Position numbers and translations under genes: made by a program
Shown here: positions 60,445 to 64,000 of the stretch, piece by piece
How the letters are laid out: each line of letters opens with the position of its first letter
How positions within the stretch are numbered: position 1 is the stretch's first letter
NCBI RefSeq assembly: GCF_000372725.1
Contig: NW_005198244.1
Span: forward strand, 1,925,841 to 1,989,840
Direction: 5' to 3'
DNA: 64,000 bases
DNA from: Emiliania huxleyi CCMP1516
Taxonomy: Eukaryota; Haptophyta; Isochrysidales; Noelaerhabdaceae
Notes under the pieces: model-generated
Databases searched by the model: none
Told to the model about the DNA's origin: nothing
The model's input: the letters and a program-made list of their open reading frames with translations, nothing else

Positions 60445-62325
60445 ATGGGCACGTCCAGCGCAGGCCAGTCCCAAGACTGGTCGCATCTGCTCTCGGGCGC
60501 GGGCGCGGGTTTCCTGACCACCGTGCTGCTCCACCCGCTCGACCTGATCAAGACACGGATGCACGTGCAGGAGGCGGGCGGCCGTCGGCTGCCCTACTAC
60601 TCGAACGTGCTGCAGGCCTTCCGCGTGATTGTGCGCGTCGAGGGCGCGCGCGGGCTCTACCAGGGAGTCGGGCCAAACATCTTTGGCTCTACCGTCTCGT
60701 GGGCGCTCTACATGTTTGGGTACAACCAGCTCAAGGCCGACCTCACGCGGATGCAGGAGGCGCGGCCCGCCGACGCGCGCCTCTCGCCGTCGGCAGTGTA
60801 CATCGTTGCGGCCACCGCCTCCGGCACGGCCGTCTCGCTCGTGATGCACCCCGTCTTCACAATCAAGACGCGGATGCAGCCGGCGGATAGATGCGGGTCG
60901 GAGGCCTGTTGGAGCTGGCGCTCGAGATCACACGTGCCCCATCGCAGCCACGCCCTGGAGATTGCACTCGCAACCCTTGCCTCCCCGCGCTGCTCCGCGT
61001 ACACCGCTCGATGCTGTATTCCTGCAAGTCTACCCATTGCTGTATCCTACAAGTCTACCGCTCGATGCTGTATTCCTACAGTATTCCTACAGCCGGACGA
61101 TGGGTCGGATCCTCCAGGCAGCTGCAGCTCGCCGCGCGGGGCAAGGGGCCGCGCGGGCTGCTCCCGGAGGCGCAGCGGGACAACTACTCCTCCTCCCTCG
61201 TCGCCGTCCGCCGGATCGTCGCCGAGGAGCGTCACCTCCCTTTTGCGGAACCTCTTTCGGACCCTCCTCGGACCCTCCTCGAACCCTCCTCGGACGCTTC
61301 TGCGTAGGAGGGCGTCGCCTCGCTCTACCGCGGGATCGGCCCGTCCCTGCTGCTCGTCCCGCCAGACTAGATGCGGCGCACACACACGCCCCTGCAGAGG
61401 CGACACGTCTTCAAGCCGCACCCGCTGCAGCTGTAGCTCTCGTGCTCCCGCGGGAGGGATGCGAGACTTGCGGCACCCGTGCTCCCCGTCTCGTGCTCCC
61501 CGTCTCGTGCTCCCCGTCTCGTGCTCCCCGTCTTGTGCTCCCCGTCTCGTGCTCCCCGTCTTGTGCTCCCCGTCTCGTGCTCCCCGTCTCGTGCTCCCCG
61601 TCTCGTGCTCCCCGTCTCAGCCGCGTGGGCTCACCGCAGGTCTCGCACGGGTCGGTGCAGTTCCTCTCGTACGAGCACCTCAAGCAGGCCTTCCGCGGCC
61701 TCAACGCCGGCCGCGCTCCCGCCGGCGCCGCCGAGGCCGACCTCTCCGCGCCGCAGCTCACCGCCGCCGCGACGGGCTCCAAGGTGGTCGCCACGCTGGT
61801 CACCTACCCGTACCAGGTGTGCCCCGCGCTCCTCTCCCGCCTCCCGCGCTCCACTCCCGCCTCCCGAGACCGCACCAGACTGTCTGAGATCACAACCGAG
61901 ACCGTGTTCGCACACTGTTCGCACACAGGTGGTCCTAACACCTACCTACCTACCTACCTACCTACCTACCTACCTACCTACCTACTGTTCGCACACAGGT
62001 GGTCCGCTCCATCCTGCAGCAGCGCGCCGTCGTCGGGAGCGACGTGGTGCAGCACGCGACAGCCTCGGGCGCCGTGCGCCACCTCTGGTCGAGCGAGCGG
62101 CTGAGGGGCTTCTACCGCGGCCTCGTGCCCCACATCCTGCGCGCGGCTCCGACCGGCGTCCGCCCCTCCCCGCGGCGTGCCCACGACACGCCCCCCGACG
62201 TGTCCCGCAGGCGCGCGGCGCCGACGGCGTCCGTCACGCTCGTCTCGTACGAGTACCTGCACCGGCTGCTCGTCTCGCACGCCATCGGGGCGGCGCACGA
62301 CCCGACGGCAGGAAGGAGCAGGTAG
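60445..62325 (+). CDS. SLC25A32: Mitochondrial carrier, SLC25A32 (folate/FAD) type
   Basis: Six exons: 60445-60896, 61118 to about 61229, 61308-61355, 61640-61816, 61999-62138 and 62211-62325. The three-repeat carrier fold is complete. Signature blocks are LHPLDLIKTRM (repeat 1), GVGPNIFGSTVSWALYMFGY, VMHPVFTIKTRMQ (repeat 2), LYRGIGPSLLL, VSHGSVQFLSYEHLKQAF, VTYPYQVVRSILQQR (repeat 3) and FYRGLVPHILRAAPT, then ASVTLVSYEYL. The NIFG..SWALY and SHGSVQF strings are closest to SLC25A32, which moves folate or FAD across the inner mitochondrial membrane. Intron 2 has no GT or GC donor that keeps the frame (it would be GA-AG), and intron 1 could use alternative junctions nearby. Introns 3 and 4 contain tandem repeats; intron 5 is a GC-AG intron copying the next exon. 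Confidence 0.9.
61480..61620 (+). repeat. 14-bp tandem repeat in carrier intron 3
   Basis: About ten copies of CTCGTGCTCCCCGT, with occasional CTTGTG variants, inside the intron 61356-61639. Confidence 0.95.
61916..62005 (+). repeat. Duplicated 3' splice site around a CTAC microsatellite
   Basis: The 20-nt string tgttcgcacacaggtggtcc, which spans the acceptor and exon start, occurs at 61916-61935 and again at 61986-62005. Between them are about 12 copies of CTAC. The second copy is the one that keeps the reading frame (exon start 61999). Confidence 0.9.
62139..62210 (+). other. 72-nt GC-AG intron that starts with a copy of the next exon
   Basis: The intron starts GCGCGCGGCTCCGACCGGCG (62139 on) and the next exon GCGCGCGGCGCCGACGGCGT (62211 on): over 23-24 nt one substitution and one 1-nt gap. 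Removal joins HILRAAPT to ASVTLVSYE as in other SLC25A32 proteins. The segment is a multiple of three and open, so retention would insert 24 residues; splicing is inferred from homology. The core (CGACACGCCCCCCGACGTG) resembles the introns at 11422-11348 and 12126-12061. Confidence 0.75.
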
Positions 62326-62677
62326 CGCAGCAGCTTGCCCGTCGTGTACGCCTTCACGCGAGGGGGAGAGTCTTTTGCGATTCGGTCTCCCGGAGAGGGG
62401 GGCCAGCTCTCCAGCTCTGCGCCGCTGGAACACCCTCACCGGTCTGCTTATGTGTGTCGATTGTCGTCTTGTGGTTGTATTCGTGTGTGGGCGGACCAAG
62501 GTCCTATATCTAGAATCATCTACGTGAAGCTGGACTTGGAGCATTAGGAGCACTTAGGGTGCACGGATTACCACCCAAGACTGCTTTCAGACGCTTACGC
62601 CAATTTCCCCTCAAGTGGCGCAAATCGTGACCCAAAACTCGTGATACCGAGGAGTCTGGAGCTTCAGCTGGTTAACC

Positions 62678-62788
62678 ATGCCGCTCTCGGCACAGAAGCA
62701 GCGCGAGCGCCGCGCCGCGAAGCGCGCTGCCGAGGCTCAGGACGCGGCTCGCGGGCAGCGCAACCGCCCGGCGCCGAGCCGGTGCTAG
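62678..62788 (+). CDS. Possible small ORF, basic 36-residue peptide
   Basis: ATG with a plausible context (gttaaccatg) followed by MPLSAQKQRERRAAKRAAEA and a short basic tail to a TAG. It may be a first exon. No homologue recognised. Confidence 0.25.
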   Translation: MPLSAQKQRERRAAKRAAEAQDAARGQRNRPAPSRC

Positions 62789-63047
62789 GCCGCCTCCGCT
62801 GCGCCTGCTTCCTTGCGCGCCGCTGGACGTCGGCCGAGAAGACCGCTTCCCTCTGGGGACCCGACTCCGCGAAGATCGCGCGCGCGTCGTGAGTGGCGGC
62901 GCGCGCGCGATCTCCGTTCCCGGGCACGCCGGTCGCAGTGGCATGGGCTCCCAGGCTCAAAAGCGCTCCCGTCAACAGCGAGCGAGCGCCGCCGCTGCTC
63001 CTCCTCCCGCCGCCGCCGCTCCTCCTCCCGCCGCCGCTCACCGAGAC

Positions 63048-63082
<35 letters not shown>

Positions 63083-63686
63083 TCGCGCCTCGCCTCCGTC
63101 ACCGCCGCCCTCCATCTCGCAGCGGCGCGTCCCTCTGATGGCGCGGGCGTCTCGCTCACCGGCGCCTCGCCGCCGCCCCCCCCCCCCCCCCTCGCGCCGC
63201 TCCGCTCGTGGCCGCCGCCTCCCCTGTCAATCCCGCCGCCTCCCCTGTCAACCCGCCGCCCGCACCACCGCCGCCACCGCCTCGCGCCTCGCCGCCGCCG
63301 CCACCGACCGCCCTCCCCTGCGCCGCTGAGCGCGGTGCAGGGCGGGGTGAGCCCCCGCTGCGCAGCCTCACCGTAGTGCACTGCGCTCTCCGCACCCCTG
63401 ACGATTAGTGAGGAGGTGGTGTTGCACAGCATGGAGCTCGGCGAGCGTTTAGCGAGCCCCTCAGCTAGATGCTAGTAGAGGGAAGAAAGGGAGGGAGGGG
63501 CGTTTCCCCGCGTTCTAAATTGATGAGAGGACTAGCACTCACCGCCCGCACACTGCCGCCCATCCCTCCAAACGGGCTTCTTGGGTGGAAAGAGATGCCA
63601 CCGGCGGCTTCCCCGGTTACTCAAAACGGTGTGGTTCTCTTCTCCGGCGGGCACCTGGGCTGGTCGAGGCCCGGGGCGGACCCATC
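62789..63686. other. Low-complexity CCG/GCC region
   Basis: Trinucleotide runs (62990-63110), a 14-nt C run at about 63178 and a duplicated ccgcctcccctgtcaa string (about 63218 and 63236). Long frames here are compositional shadows. Confidence 0.5.
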
Positions 63687-64000
63687 ATGCCAGCTCTCAC
63701 CGTCACCCCGTCCGACTCCCGCCTCCACTACTCTGGCTACGTGCACCTGAACTTTGAGGCCGGTCGAGCGCGCTTTGACCGCCAGTACGGCTCCGGAAGC
63801 ATGAGCGGCTACGGCCCGGCGGCGGCGCTGAACGGCGGCGCGCGGATCAGCTGGACGGCGGCGGCAGAGCAGACGACCGTCCGGCTCGAGTACACGCGGC
63901 GGTGTCGGGTCGGCTGCTCCGTCAACCTGGACCACGAGTCCTGCTACCGAGCCAACGACGTCGGCGCCGGGTCAAAGTGTGGCAACCCGTGTGCGGCGGA
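63687..64000 (+). CDS. N-terminal part of an unrecognised protein, cut by the window edge
   Basis: From the ATG at 63687 an open frame runs to the last base. It starts MPALTVTPSDSRLHYSGYVH and continues with alternating hydrophobic/polar stretches suggestive of beta strands (LNFEAGRARFDRQYG, ARISWTAAAEQTTVRLEYTR), then a Cys-rich part (CRVGCSVNLDHESCYR, KCGNPC) that suggests an extracellular disulfide-bonded domain. No signal peptide is visible from this ATG, so an upstream exon may exist. Family not identified. Confidence 0.5.
   Translation, partial: MPALTVTPSDSRLHYSGYVHLNFEAGRARFDRQYGSGSMSGYGPAAALNGGARISWTAAAEQTTVRLEYTRRCRVGCSVNLDHESCYRANDVGAGSKCGNPCAA

Noticed and set aside
62881-63400. 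Proline-rich open frames near the right end
   Set aside because: Trinucleotide and C-run shadows without a recognisable domain.
1-64000. tRNA, rRNA and snRNA genes
   Set aside because: I saw no cloverleaf or rRNA-like sequence by eye; a covariance-model scan would be needed to exclude them.

Overview
The window looks like nuclear DNA of a photosynthetic alga, most likely a haptophyte. It is very GC-rich, and its genes carry short spliceosomal introns, so it is not bacterial. Two proteins have plastid-type presequences (DUF2997 and DUF1997 families), LINE fragments are scattered through it, and close to half of the introns I could resolve start with GC instead of GT. The haptophyte placement is inference; no marker gene settles it.

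Layout. 1-9 kb: a doubtful exon, two tandem satellites, a plastid-targeted DUF2997 protein, a YTH-domain m6A reader and a GT29-like glycosyltransferase. 9.9-23.8 kb: one 23-exon gene for a protein of about 3,900 residues (zinc finger, proline tract, PDZ-like domain, coiled coils, ankyrin repeats, SF1 helicase, TPR-like tail) related to TRANK1. 24.8-33 kb: a LON-domain protein, a LINE tail, a Tudor-like ORF, a DUF1997 protein and a KOW-motif protein. 33.2-48 kb: accessory DNA. It holds a 5.7-kb segment bounded by ~345-bp inverted repeats that contains a histidine phosphatase, an Asp/Asn beta-hydroxylase and a LINE fragment, then dispersed repeats, two foldback-type elements and an aquaglyceroporin gene that starts 14 bp after one of them. 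48-62.3 kb: class I histone deacetylase, a LINE, a SET-domain methyltransferase, the Hsp90 co-chaperone p23, an SPF/NPF-repeat protein and an SLC25A32-type mitochondrial carrier. The last gene runs off the right edge.

Main observation. Splitting the genes exon by exon gave 50 introns with readable junctions, 22 of them GC-AG, often with the donor AG|GCGCGC. Several introns of 65-75 nt begin with a copy of the first 17-26 nt of the exon that follows them (YTH, TRANK1-like twice, SLC25A32), and others show a decayed copy. In addition, introns in different genes share internal sequence. Together this looks like recent intron gain by duplication or by introner-type elements, in a genome whose splicing tolerates GC donors.

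The conserved genes do not form a pathway. They are ordinary eukaryotic functions (RNA m6A reading, chromatin, chaperone, mitochondrial and plastid proteins) separated by repeat-rich spacers.
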